Positions 1 through 5,950 of a stretch of 9,676 nt of DNA are shown here, piece by piece; the first letter of the stretch is position 1, and each line of letters begins with the position of its first letter. The stretch comes from Bacteroidales bacterium (GTDB lineage Bacteria; Bacteroidota; Bacteroidia; Bacteroidales; WCHB1-69), in the NCBI GenBank assembly GCA_031257735.1, contig JAIROC010000494.1, positions 1 to 9,676 on the forward strand. Direction: 5' to 3'. Both the position numbers and the translations under genes were made by a program. A model generated the notes under the pieces. The model was not told the origin of the DNA and did no database searches. It saw only the letters and a program-made list of their open reading frames with translations.

Positions 1-1
1 T

Positions 2-124
2 ATACTAAGACAAAAAATGGCTCCGGAAGCGCAACCTTTTTTGCTTAGACAAAATATCGAAGAGACAACAAATTGCATTTTAATGTTTTACAAATTAAAG
101 CGGGAGATTGAATTTGACAGATGA
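2..124 (+). CDS. C-terminal end of a 6-bladed beta-propeller lipoprotein (5' part outside window)
   Basis: A reading frame is open from the left edge and gives 40 residues before a TGA at 122-124. No start is visible, so only the tail is present. Its last residues, 'NCILMFYKLKREIEFDR', match in pattern the closing beta-strand of the propeller lipoproteins downstream ('NPVLFFYKLKD', 'NQIIVLYKLDFDK'). In this family that strand ends the protein and helps close the propeller ring. The stop overlaps the next gene's start as ATGA, typical of translational coupling, so the two genes should share an operon. Assignment rests on this short tail and on context. Protein length, signal peptide and promoter cannot be judged from here. 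Confidence 0.65.
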   Translation: MLRQKMAPEAQPFLLRQNIEETTNCILMFYKLKREIEFDR

Positions 125-846
125 AACGAATAACATTAATATGCGGTATAACCGTATTACTTTCATGCGGCGGTAAGACCAACAATATCGATATGGATAT
201 GCGCAATGTTAATGCAAAACATATAGCAAAAACAGTATCTTCATCCGGTCTTCTGAAACAAATTCCTTCCGAGTTAATTGAAATTGATATGGAAAATTGT
301 GTCAGTATAGATAATAATGAAATACTGATGAAAATCTCTGATATAAAATATATTTATCTGAAAACAGAAGAACCAATCGGATATGTCAGTAAAGTGATAA
401 TTCATAAGAATAAAATATTTGTGGTTGATGCTCTGTCTTCTAAAAAAATATTTATTTTCGATATGAAAGGAAATCTGATTAAAATCATTTCGGACAAAGG
501 AGGCGGTCCTCAAGAATATCTGGATCTCGGGGACGTAGTCATTAGCGATGAGGAAATAATTGTGGCAGACGGTAAAAAGTTGTGCCGGTTATACTATACG
601 CTTGATGGAAAATATATCCGAACTGAAAAATGTCTGCCATGCAATGCATTTGCTTTGTTGGGGGATAAATTTATTCTTGGTTTAATAACACCTGAACAGA
701 TTGAAGCGATAAGAGAATATCAGACAGAAAAGAAAGGCGCAAAAGATACATTAGATATTCAAAATGAAGAGTTAAGAAATATAATTAATATCAAAGATGA
801 TCCAAATCAGATAATAGTATTGTATAAACTTGATTTTGATAAATAG
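121..846 (+). CDS. 6-bladed beta-propeller lipoprotein, internally shortened (241 aa)
   Basis: The N-terminus is a short basic start plus hydrophobic stretch ending in the lipobox LLSC (Cys16), so this is an exported, lipid-anchored envelope protein. Residues 77-133 carry family motifs: 'YIYLKTEEPIG', a 'FIFDMKGNLI' strand and turn, then 'GGGPQEY' at 127-133. Full-length relatives in this window have 365-415 residues; this one has 241. After residue about 183 the sequence jumps to a C-terminal segment ('ELRNIINIKDDPNQIIVLYKL') that aligns with the last 40 or so residues of the gene at 1885. The middle blades are therefore missing, consistent with an in-frame deletion of very roughly 170 codons. 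A closed six-bladed ring cannot form from what remains, so it may be a decaying gene or a small propeller fragment with altered function. The start overlaps the preceding stop by 4 bases. Its closest local relative is the gene at 1885 (29 of 60 residues identical by eye, residues 77-136). Confidence 0.8.
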   Translation: MKRITLICGITVLLSCGGKTNNIDMDMRNVNAKHIAKTVSSSGLLKQIPSELIEIDMENCVSIDNNEILMKISDIKYIYLKTEEPIGYVSKVIIHKNKIFVVDALSSKKIFIFDMKGNLIKIISDKGGGPQEYLDLGDVVISDEEIIVADGKKLCRLYYTLDGKYIRTEKCLPCNAFALLGDKFILGLITPEQIEAIREYQTEKKGAKDTLDIQNEELRNIINIKDDPNQIIVLYKLDFDK

Positions 847-923
847 ACAATGAAACTCAATTGTTTTATATAGTAACGTTCAAATTTACAGTAGTTCACT
901 TGATAAAAAGGATTTGAATTTTG

Positions 924-948
924 AGGTATCGTAACTACTCAGATACCT
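924..948 (+). terminator. Hairpin with GTAACTACTCA loop, possible terminator
   Basis: AGGTATC (924-930) pairs with GATACCT (942-948) around an 11-base loop, and three further bases are T or T-rich. It lies 78 bases after the stop of the shortened lipoprotein gene and could end that transcript. The 7-bp AT-rich stem is weak for an intrinsic terminator. The loop plus the next base reads GTAACTACTCAG, the same 12-mer that forms the ends of the miniature element at 1536-1861, so this may instead be a stranded transposon end. Confidence 0.35.
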
Positions 949-965
949 TTTGCGTTAAAAAAATA

Positions 966-1025
966 CCACAAAGATACAAAGAACACAAAGTTTTTCACAA
1001 AGAAGATTTTTATTGAATTTTGTGG
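966..1025. repeat. Dispersed-type repeat bounded by CCACAAA / TTTGTGG
   Basis: CCACAAA at 966-972 and TTTGTGG at 1019-1025 are perfect inverted ends around about 46 bases. The left half contains four closely spaced ACAAAG motifs. The composition ('CCACAAAG...ACACAAAG') is of a kind I recall as intergenic repeats scattered through Bacteroidota and other environmental genomes. No reading frame is associated. Only one copy is in the window, so the dispersed nature is inferred. Confidence 0.5.
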
Positions 1026-1080
1026 CCTGAAATATGTTACCTGATTAGTTATCAAGGAATGAAAAATTAATAACAAAATA

Positions 1081-1147
1081 GTGTCCACAGATTACACAGA
1101 TTACACAGATTAAAAAATCTGCGTAAATCTGTGTAATCTGTGGACAC
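1081..1147. repeat. 67-bp near-perfect palindromic repeat (GTGTCCACAGATTACACAG...)
   Basis: The left arm 1081-1111 pairs with the right arm 1116-1147 with one mismatch and one extra A, leaving a loop of about four A residues. The arm contains an internal tandem unit, ATTACACAG repeated with about 9-bp periodicity. The transcript would fold into one long hairpin on either strand. Repeats built from 'CACAGATTACACAGATT' are familiar as intergenic palindromes in Bacteroidota. A role in 3'-end formation for the shortened lipoprotein transcript is possible but not shown. Confidence 0.75.
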
Positions 1148-1193
1148 CTGTTGTAAATGGAGTAAATGGAATGATTCATAATAACTGTCTTAA

Positions 1194-1376
1194 GTTATTT
1201 ATTTCGTATCCCCAAAAGGGTTGTGTAAATGTCAATTGTGCGAGATTAACTACTCCGGTAAAAGAAAAAAGCGTATTGCGACAAAATTATACGCCGAGCG
1301 AAGGAAAACAGTGGACAATATTGCCTCGTTTATTGCCCAAAAATTGACGTTAGAGGTAGAAAAAGAACAGGCGTAA
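1194..1376 (+). pseudogene. Start-less coding remnant, 60 codons, unknown family
   Basis: This frame is open from a TAA at 1191-1193 to a TAA at 1374-1376 and has no ATG; the only candidate initiator is TTG at 1221. From there it would give 51 residues, starting 'LCKCQLCEINYSGKRKKR' and ending 'LTLEVEKEQA'. The amino-acid mix (Lys/Arg-rich middle, then an amphipathic-looking segment 'VDNIASFIAQKL') looks more like real protein than translated spacer, and the DNA is less AT-rich than its surroundings. I read it as the 3' end of a lost gene, stranded between repeats. I do not recognise the family. The CxxC pair at residues 2 and 4-7 from the TTG is noted but not interpretable. It could still be chance. 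Confidence 0.3.
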
Positions 1377-1492
1377 AAAAAACTTTATTATATTCGATTA
1401 TACATTCGTTTTGTAAACACACAAATATCACGTAATTGCAAGCAGGCGAAAAGAAAATTTATTACATTCGATTATATTATGTTGTTTTCACT
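1368..1492. repeat. Imperfect direct repeat, two copies about 50 bp long, offset 75 bp
   Basis: Copy 1 (about 1368-1418) and copy 2 (about 1443-1492) both begin CAGGCG, continue through an A-rich run and TTTATTA, share ATTCGATTATA, and end near a GTTTT block. By eye they agree at roughly four of five positions, with two single-base gaps. Copy 1 overlaps the stop of the coding remnant upstream. Twenty-four bases separate the copies. An old local duplication is the simplest reading. No start codon or clear Bacteroidota-type promoter lies in either copy. Confidence 0.5.
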
Positions 1493-1535
1493 TGACAACA
1501 ATATACTTTTAGACTGCAAAATGAATTTTAATAAA

Positions 1536-1861
1536 TTTGTAACTACTCAGTTCCCTGTTAAGAATAAAAAAGTAGAATAAAAGTGTAGAAAAAGAAAAAG
1601 TATTACCTTTGCATCGTGGAAGAAATGATACACATACGACGTTCGGAATATGAACAGCTATTATCGCAGAAGGAAGAATTAAAAGAAACAGTTCGACAAT
1701 TGCGGGGACTGTTGAATTTCGAGAAGAGTTTACAGGATATCCGGAGCGTAAGGATTCGTTCTATTATTGATGCTGCTATCAAAAATGGACAGGATGTTTT
1801 CTTCGCTTTGAAATCTTTTGCTAATGTTTCAATTAAAAATAGCGCCCTGAGTAGTTACAAA
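1536..1861 (+). mobile_element. 326-bp miniature IS66-like element with 15-bp inverted ends
   Basis: TTTGTAACTACTCAG at 1536-1550 is repeated as its exact reverse complement, CTGAGTAGTTACAAA, at 1847-1861. Between them sit a promoter-like motif and a short frame whose N-terminus resembles IS66-family transposases. The hexamer AATAAA directly abuts both ends (1530-1535 and 1862-1867), a possible remnant of target duplication, but IS66 elements usually leave 8 bp and the region is AT-rich, so this is weak. The element looks like an IS66-type insertion sequence collapsed by internal deletion into a non-autonomous, MITE-like form. That the 12-mer core is an IS66 end is inferred from the enclosed frame, not from a database match. 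Confidence 0.6.
1604..1611 (+). promoter_or_regulatory. Bacteroidota-type -7 promoter element TACCTTTG
   Basis: TACCTTTG fits the TAnnTTTG -7 consensus of the Bacteroidota housekeeping sigma factor. No convincing -33 TTTG lies 19-21 bases upstream, so strength is uncertain. Transcription would start near 1617. It lies inside the miniature element and faces the lipoprotein genes at 1885 and 3129. I see no other TAnnTTTG between here and 1885, so it is the best candidate promoter for that operon. Confidence 0.5.
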
Positions 1862-1873
1862 AATAAATTATAA
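1616..1873 (+). pseudogene. Collapsed IS66-type transposase remnant (N- and C-terminal parts joined)
   Basis: The frame runs from GTG 1616 (or the likelier ATG 1625, four codons in) to TAA 1871. Residues 4-31, beginning 'MIHIRRSEYEQLLSQKEEL', form a heptad-like coiled coil typical of the start of IS66 transposases (tnpC). The middle of such a protein, with zinc-binding and DDE catalytic domains (several hundred residues), is absent. Residues 43-70 ('SVRIRSIIDAAIKNGQDVF', then 'FALKSFANV') resemble the end of IS66-type transposases, where a helix 'xILRSxIxTxxKNGxxxxxAL' is common. The junction is near residues 33-42. The last ten codons read through the right inverted end. No transposase activity is possible. 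The stop lies 11 bases before the ATG of the next lipoprotein, so it may act as a translated leader for it. Confidence 0.55.
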
Positions 1874-1884
1874 CTTAAATAGAT

Positions 1885-3132
1885 ATGAAAAATATACGAA
1901 TAAAAGTTTTTACAACGCTATGTATTTTGAACTTATTATTGTCATGTGGAACAAGGGAACAATACAATAAGTATAAAATTGCGGGAGACATCATAGCTTC
2001 CAAATCTTTTGTGCAAGTAGATAATCCGGACGTTATAACGATCGACAACGAAAAGTCGGAAATAATCCCGTACGAGATGATAAACAATATACTCAAAGAC
2101 GTGAAATATATCCCGTTGATATCGAAAGAACCTATAGGCGAGTTTCGTAAAATCTTTGTTTACAAAGAACGTATTTATATTCTGGATGCATTTATCGCCG
2201 AAAAAATCTTTATTTTCAATATGCAAGGCAAAATCATCAGGGTAATAGACAGTAAGGGCGGTGGTCCAAACGAATATCGCGGTCTTATGGATATGACCAT
2301 CTCTCCGGAAAACGATTATTTAGTTATAGCCGACCGTCTAAGTCCATTTGTCCTGTATTTCACTCTTGACGGAGAGTTTGTGAAAAAGACTCGGGGCATC
2401 ATCAATACAACGGTTGAAATAGTTGACGGTAAATTTTTGAATCTGTTAAATACAGGACAATCGTATGATGATAACGTTAATTACCATTTGGTTGTTTCTA
2501 TTGGCGATTCGGTCATACGAAAAGGATTTTTGTATTATCCACTTCAAATGAATGCGATATTTAAGCCTCCTTTCCGGTATAACTATAAAAATGAATTATT
2601 GTTCTGTCCATATTATTGTGATACTATATATCAGATAATCAATGATTCGATATATACCACAAAATACATAGTCAAGCACAGTAACAGTATCTGGAAAAAA
2701 TATAATGAAAGAATGAATTTCGACAATTATGAGCGTTTAATTGCACGTTCGGATTATACTGCATTGACCAAACCTATTCTGGAAATGGAGAATTTCATTT
2801 GCTATTCAATTGAAGCTAAAATGATAATAGAAGGAAAACGTTACAGACAACATTATCCATACTGGTTCGATAAAAAGAAAAAAACTTCCTTTGCCTTAGG
2901 ACAACCCAATAAGGATATTTATCATATTATTCCTGATCCGATGGCAATATATTGCAATCATTATGTGGGAGTAATACCTTCTATACTGATAGAAAACAAA
3001 AGAGAGGGCATTGAAGAAAAAAAATGGGGTATTAATTATCACAATCAGGAACTCAAAGATATGATAATGGATAAGAATCCGAATTTAGAGGCAATTCTGG
3101 TACTGTATGAATTTAAAGATATAGAGAAATGA
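1885..3132 (+). CDS. 6-bladed beta-propeller lipoprotein (415 aa)
   Basis: A lipoprotein signal ends in LLLSC (Cys21). After a linker of about 45 residues the propeller begins: 'YIPLISKEPIGEF' (75-87) is the first conserved strand, where most relatives have IPLETT; 'YILDAFIAEKIFIFN' (98-112) gives the next strands; and 'GGGPNEY' (125-131) is the family signature turn. The chain ends with 'NPNLEAILVLYEFKDIEK' (398-415), the closing strand. Length is normal for the family (about 360-420). No catalytic motif is recognisable; such propellers usually act as binding modules, and the ligand is unknown. No acidic export signal of the SDDD type follows Cys21, so a periplasm-facing anchor is favoured. 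Its TGA overlaps the next ATG as ATGA, indicating coupled translation. The probable promoter is the motif at 1604 in the transposon remnant. Its nearest local paralog is the shortened gene at 121. Confidence 0.85.
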   Translation: MKNIRIKVFTTLCILNLLLSCGTREQYNKYKIAGDIIASKSFVQVDNPDVITIDNEKSEIIPYEMINNILKDVKYIPLISKEPIGEFRKIFVYKERIYILDAFIAEKIFIFNMQGKIIRVIDSKGGGPNEYRGLMDMTISPENDYLVIADRLSPFVLYFTLDGEFVKKTRGIINTTVEIVDGKFLNLLNTGQSYDDNVNYHLVVSIGDSVIRKGFLYYPLQMNAIFKPPFRYNYKNELLFCPYYCDTIYQIINDSIYTTKYIVKHSNSIWKKYNERMNFDNYERLIARSDYTALTKPILEMENFICYSIEAKMIIEGKRYRQHYPYWFDKKKKTSFALGQPNKDIYHIIPDPMAIYCNHYVGVIPSILIENKREGIEEKKWGINYHNQELKDMIMDKNPNLEAILVLYEFKDIEK

Positions 3133-4226
3133 AAAAAAAGATTTTTTTGACAGTTGCGGCTATAGGAGTAGCAGCGGCGAATGTGAGTTTGAGTGTAGGA
3201 TGTTCTGTTCAACCGGAGAAAACCGATGTAATTTCCGTTGATATTTCCAAAATGAACCATCCTGTCTGTGTCATAGAAAATGTCATTCCGTTAGAAACAA
3301 CAAATGATGTTTTGATTGGCAGAAATTATAAAATTCAAATAACGCCTCAGTATTACATTGTTGGAGACCAGCATAAAATAATAGTTTTTTCGAAGCGGGG
3401 ACAATCAAAAACTATAATCAGTCCGTTAGGGAATGGTCCGAATGAAGTGGCTTATATTGATTTCTATTATGCCGACGATACATCTGTGATGATTATGGAT
3501 GTAAAAAACCGGATAATGGAATTTGATTATAACAGTCGTTTTCTAAAATCCCATCCGGTGAATGCGATATATCACATTTTTGCATGTTTCAATGACTTTT
3601 ATCTGTTCGACAATCAAACTCCCTCAACCGAAAAGGGCAATGTTTTATCAATTGCCGACAAAACAGGAAAAATAATAAAGGATACCATTCCTGTCATTGC
3701 CGAAGGAGTAAATTACGGTCGAAATAAATTCCAGATATTCAAAAATTATGCACTGTATTTGCCGACAATGAGTAATATTATTTACAAAATCGACGAATCG
3801 GCTAACGTGTTTCCGGCTTATCAACTGGATTTCGGCAAATACTGGCAGGACGCCAAAACATCTAACAAGGTAATTGCCGATGCAAAAGGCGATGCTTTTG
3901 CTTTATGGAAATATTTGGCAAAATATGACAGAATCGGATTTTTATCTTATTTTGATACACAGGAATGGCTGTTTCTGAACTTCGAAAAACGTGACAAGCG
4001 TTACAACTGGTATTATAACAAAGAGAGTAAAAAACAGTATCTGATTGAATGCGACGGAAGTTCGGTGGCTGCACTTGATATAATCGGGGTTGAGAATAAC
4101 AGATTCATTGCCGTACTGGAAGCGGCGGACTATTTAAATTCGACTGTGGTACCGAAACTTGACAATTTACCGGAGGACAATAATCCTGTATTTGTAATAT
4201 TCGATATAAACACAGCCTTAAATTGA
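3129..4226 (+). CDS. 6-bladed beta-propeller lipoprotein with NVEALA-like leader (365 aa)
   Basis: The N-terminus 'MKKKIFLTVAAIGVAAANVS' is unusually Ala/Val-rich and resembles the leader of NVEALA-family small proteins of Bacteroides. Here it runs into a lipobox-like SVGC (Cys25), whose -3 Ser is unusual. The mature part has 'VIPLETTNDVLIG' (52-64), a strand 'YYIVGDQHKIIVFSKRGQ' (75-92), and 'GNGPNEV' (101-107), where Val replaces the usual Tyr. The tail 'EDNNPVFVIFDI' is the closing strand. At 365 residues it is the shortest intact copy here. The start overlaps the preceding stop by 4 bases, and a strong hairpin follows at 4233, so this is the second and last gene of its operon. A membrane-anchored binding role in the periplasm is inferred; no enzyme motif is visible. 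Confidence 0.85.
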   Translation: MKKKIFLTVAAIGVAAANVSLSVGCSVQPEKTDVISVDISKMNHPVCVIENVIPLETTNDVLIGRNYKIQITPQYYIVGDQHKIIVFSKRGQSKTIISPLGNGPNEVAYIDFYYADDTSVMIMDVKNRIMEFDYNSRFLKSHPVNAIYHIFACFNDFYLFDNQTPSTEKGNVLSIADKTGKIIKDTIPVIAEGVNYGRNKFQIFKNYALYLPTMSNIIYKIDESANVFPAYQLDFGKYWQDAKTSNKVIADAKGDAFALWKYLAKYDRIGFLSYFDTQEWLFLNFEKRDKRYNWYYNKESKKQYLIECDGSSVAALDIIGVENNRFIAVLEAADYLNSTVVPKLDNLPEDNNPVFVIFDINTALN

Positions 4227-4232
4227 ATCATT

Positions 4233-4278
4233 ATTTAGTCGAGAGAAACAGGTATAAACTTGTCTTTCTCGACTAAAT
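4233..4278 (+). terminator. Strong stem-loop after the 1885-4226 operon
   Basis: ATTTAGTCGAGA (4233-4244) pairs perfectly with TCTCGACTAAAT (4267-4278). The stem can continue inward with mismatches towards the loop around TATAAA. It starts 6 bases after the stop of the 365-aa lipoprotein gene. A U-run does not follow directly (ATCAAAAATG), so it may act as a 3'-end or RNA-stability structure rather than a textbook intrinsic terminator. It separates this operon from the gene at 4325. Confidence 0.6.
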
Positions 4279-4300
4279 ATCAAAAATGAAATATTTGCAA

Positions 4301-4328
4301 ATGATAAATGATAAATAATGAATAATGA
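4301..4328 (+). repeat. Four 7-bp tandem units running into the start codon at 4325
   Basis: The leader reads ATGATAA twice and then ATAATGA twice, and the true ATG (4325-4327) lies inside the last unit. The two unit types are permutations of similar letters, suggesting slippage in an AT-rich leader. The upstream ATGs open only very short frames. No TAnnTTTG motif is found between the hairpin at 4278 and the start, so the promoter of the following gene is unclear. Confidence 0.4.
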
Positions 4329-5482
4329 AACGTACATTAATACTGTTAATTTTAATTACGACCATAATCGGTTGTAATGAGAGGAAAAATTTGTCGGATG
4401 AACACATAACGTGTTTAAAACCTGTACCGGATAAACCTCAACAAATATCCGGCATGTTGAAAAGTGTCAGATTTATACCGTTGGAAACTACAGACCAGTC
4501 GTTGATTGGCCGGATGACAGGAAAAATCAAGAAAATCAACAATAAATATTATGTATCACATAGTCGTAAAGAATTGTTAGAATTTGATGAAAACGGATTA
4601 TTTTTAAGAAAAATAGGACGTATCGGAACCGGACCTGGAGAATATAGTGAACTTTGCGATTATGATGTTTTCGAAAACGGAAACATATTGATAGAAGATG
4701 CAATGAAGTTGATATTTTATGATAGGGATGGCAAGTATTTACATTCGGTAATGTTGGATTTTATGCCATATAATATCAAAATTGTAAAAGACGAGAGAAT
4801 ACTGGCATCCGGATCGGGAGAAGAGTATGCGTTTTATGAAATCGACCTGTCTGGAAAGGTCATAAAAAAAGAGTTCAAAAGTAACAAAGCCACCAGATGG
4901 GGAAGTCCTATAGCATTTATTACTTACGGACAGGATAAAACAATAACAAAAATAGGTAGATCCAATGATTGTATCCTGTATGATTTTAATGATAAAAATT
5001 TTTCATACACAAGGTTAGTTTGTGATAATGATATTTTGAGTTCGGTAAAGGAAGAAGAACTGAATCAAGTATATAATGATAAATATGAGGATGTTTATAG
5101 AAATGTTAATGGCATATTTACAATGGCAGGATCCGATTCACATCTTTTTTTTCTGTCAGGATATATATTTTCGGATAATAAAAAATCAATACAGGTATTA
5201 AATATTGAAACTGGAAATATTGAGCATGTAATATCAAATAAGGATATTGACGATGTGACATTTACCGATAACCCTTTTTTCATGTTCGGAGCATGGGGAA
5301 CCGATGCTAAAGATTGTTTTATTACTTACATTTATCCCGACAAGATATGGAATGGGCTTAAAAAGCACAGTGATTTCGAAGAAAATCCCAATTATAAAAA
5401 ATTGAAGGAATTGTTTATGGACAAAAGTGAAGATGAAGTGATAGATGAAAATCCCATGCTGGTAGAATTTGTTTTTAAATAA
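4325..5482 (+). CDS. 6-bladed beta-propeller lipoprotein (385 aa)
   Basis: The signal peptide ends in the good lipobox IIGC (Cys17). The consensus motifs are the clearest in the window together with the gene at 5951: 'VRFIPLETTDQSLIGRM' (48-64), 'YYVSHSRKELLEFDENGLFL' (75-94) and 'GTGPGEY' (101-107), followed by 'FYDRDGKYLHSV', another blade edge. The C-terminus 'ENPMLVEFVFK' (375-385) is the closing strand. Length matches the family norm. The start is set by the ATG at 4325 and the immediate signal peptide. The gene stands alone: a hairpin lies upstream (4233-4278) and a large palindromic element begins 8 bases after its stop, which could also end its transcript. No catalytic residues are recognised. 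A periplasm-facing binding protein is the most likely role, ligand unknown. Confidence 0.88.
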   Translation: MKRTLILLILITTIIGCNERKNLSDEHITCLKPVPDKPQQISGMLKSVRFIPLETTDQSLIGRMTGKIKKINNKYYVSHSRKELLEFDENGLFLRKIGRIGTGPGEYSELCDYDVFENGNILIEDAMKLIFYDRDGKYLHSVMLDFMPYNIKIVKDERILASGSGEEYAFYEIDLSGKVIKKEFKSNKATRWGSPIAFITYGQDKTITKIGRSNDCILYDFNDKNFSYTRLVCDNDILSSVKEEELNQVYNDKYEDVYRNVNGIFTMAGSDSHLFFLSGYIFSDNKKSIQVLNIETGNIEHVISNKDIDDVTFTDNPFFMFGAWGTDAKDCFITYIYPDKIWNGLKKHSDFEENPNYKKLKELFMDKSEDEVIDENPMLVEFVFK

Positions 5483-5513
5483 AGTATGATAATGGGCGTA
5501 CCGAAAGGGTGCA

Positions 5514-5624
5514 TTTGACTACGTCGATTTTCAATTCAAATTGTCGCATCATCCGGACTAATAATTGCGTAGATTCGGTAAGTCCGGAGGATTTGAATAT
5601 GAATTGAAAATCGACGCAGTCAAA
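5514..5624. repeat. 111-bp nested inverted repeat
   Basis: The outer arms 5514-5542 and 5596-5624 (29 bases each, TTTGACTACGTCGATTTTCA at the left edge) pair with two mismatches. Inner arms 5548-5559 (ATCATCCGGACT) and 5581-5592 (AGTCCGGAGGAT) pair at 11 of 12, leaving a loop of 21 bases. RNA from either strand would form a long two-tier hairpin. The stop of the upstream lipoprotein lies 31 bases before it, so it may shape that transcript's 3' end. Confidence 0.75.
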
Positions 5625-5645
5625 CTTTAGTTCGACGAGTCAATA

Positions 5646-5674
5646 ACCCCCAATGAAGCGAAGCGATTGGGGGT
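5646..5674. repeat. GC-rich hairpin ACCCCCAAT / ATTGGGGGT
   Basis: A perfect 9-bp stem (5646-5654 with 5666-5674) encloses an 11-base loop, GAAGCGAAGCG. It is followed by the G-rich stretch GTAGGGGTGATGTGGAGGGA, strikingly unlike the AT-rich surroundings. It forms the right part of the element bounded at 5490 and 5736. No T-run follows on the + strand, so it is not a simple terminator there. Confidence 0.6.
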
Positions 5675-5847
5675 AGGGGTGATGTGGAGGGAGTGGAGGG
5701 AAAACATAAAAATGGAATTTGGTCGTACACCCATTAGTGTCTGCCCGAAAACTATTATATAAAAATGATATTGCTAATATACAAATATATATACATGCGT
5801 TTTTCGATTAAAATATTGAAGAACGTCAATCGTATTATCTTTTTTAT

Positions 5848-5855
5848 TACATTTG
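5848..5855 (+). promoter_or_regulatory. Bacteroidota-type -7 element TACATTTG upstream of the 5951 operon
   Basis: TACATTTG matches TAnnTTTG exactly and is followed by GCGGCGG. Transcription would begin near 5861, leaving a leader of about 90 bases before the ATG at 5951. The nearest upstream TTG is 29 bases away, too far for a normal -33 box, so strength is uncertain. The region 5737-5847 is AT-rich and I see nothing else in it. Confidence 0.5.
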
Positions 5856-5950
5856 CGGCGGTTTTTCACAAGAGTTTTAATGGGATTTCGGCTTTGTGTA
5901 AAAATCAAAATTAACAAAGTGGTTTTTTAGAAGTCCCCCCTTAAGAAGAT

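Larger units (their letters stand above)
5490..5736. mobile_element. Nested palindromic, MITE-like element of about 247 bp
   Basis: TAATGGGCGTAC (5490-5501) and GTACACCCATTA (5725-5736) are inverted ends matching at 11 of 12 bases. Inside lie two more inverted repeats, described separately (5514-5624 and 5646-5674). No reading frame of note is present, and no target-site duplication is visible outside the ends. The arrangement suggests a non-autonomous mobile or dispersed structural element inserted between the gene at 4325 and the operon at 5951. I do not recognise the family. Confidence 0.5.

Noticed and set aside
1081..1147. CRISPR-like repetition of ACAGATTACACAG
   Set aside because: Units are adjacent without spacers and the block is one palindrome, so it is a hairpin repeat rather than an array.
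1492..1497. TTGACA resembling a sigma-70 -35 box
   Set aside because: No matching -10 box at proper distance, and Bacteroidota housekeeping promoters use TTTG / TAnnTTTG instead.
1521..1580. 19-codon frame crossing the left end of the miniature element
   Set aside because: Too short, no family resemblance, and made by AT-rich DNA plus the inverted end; chance is the simplest explanation.
847..1615. A separate NVEALA-type small secreted protein gene, as expected near such propellers
   Set aside because: I looked for a short frame with the MKKK leader and an NVEALA motif here and in the other gaps and found none.
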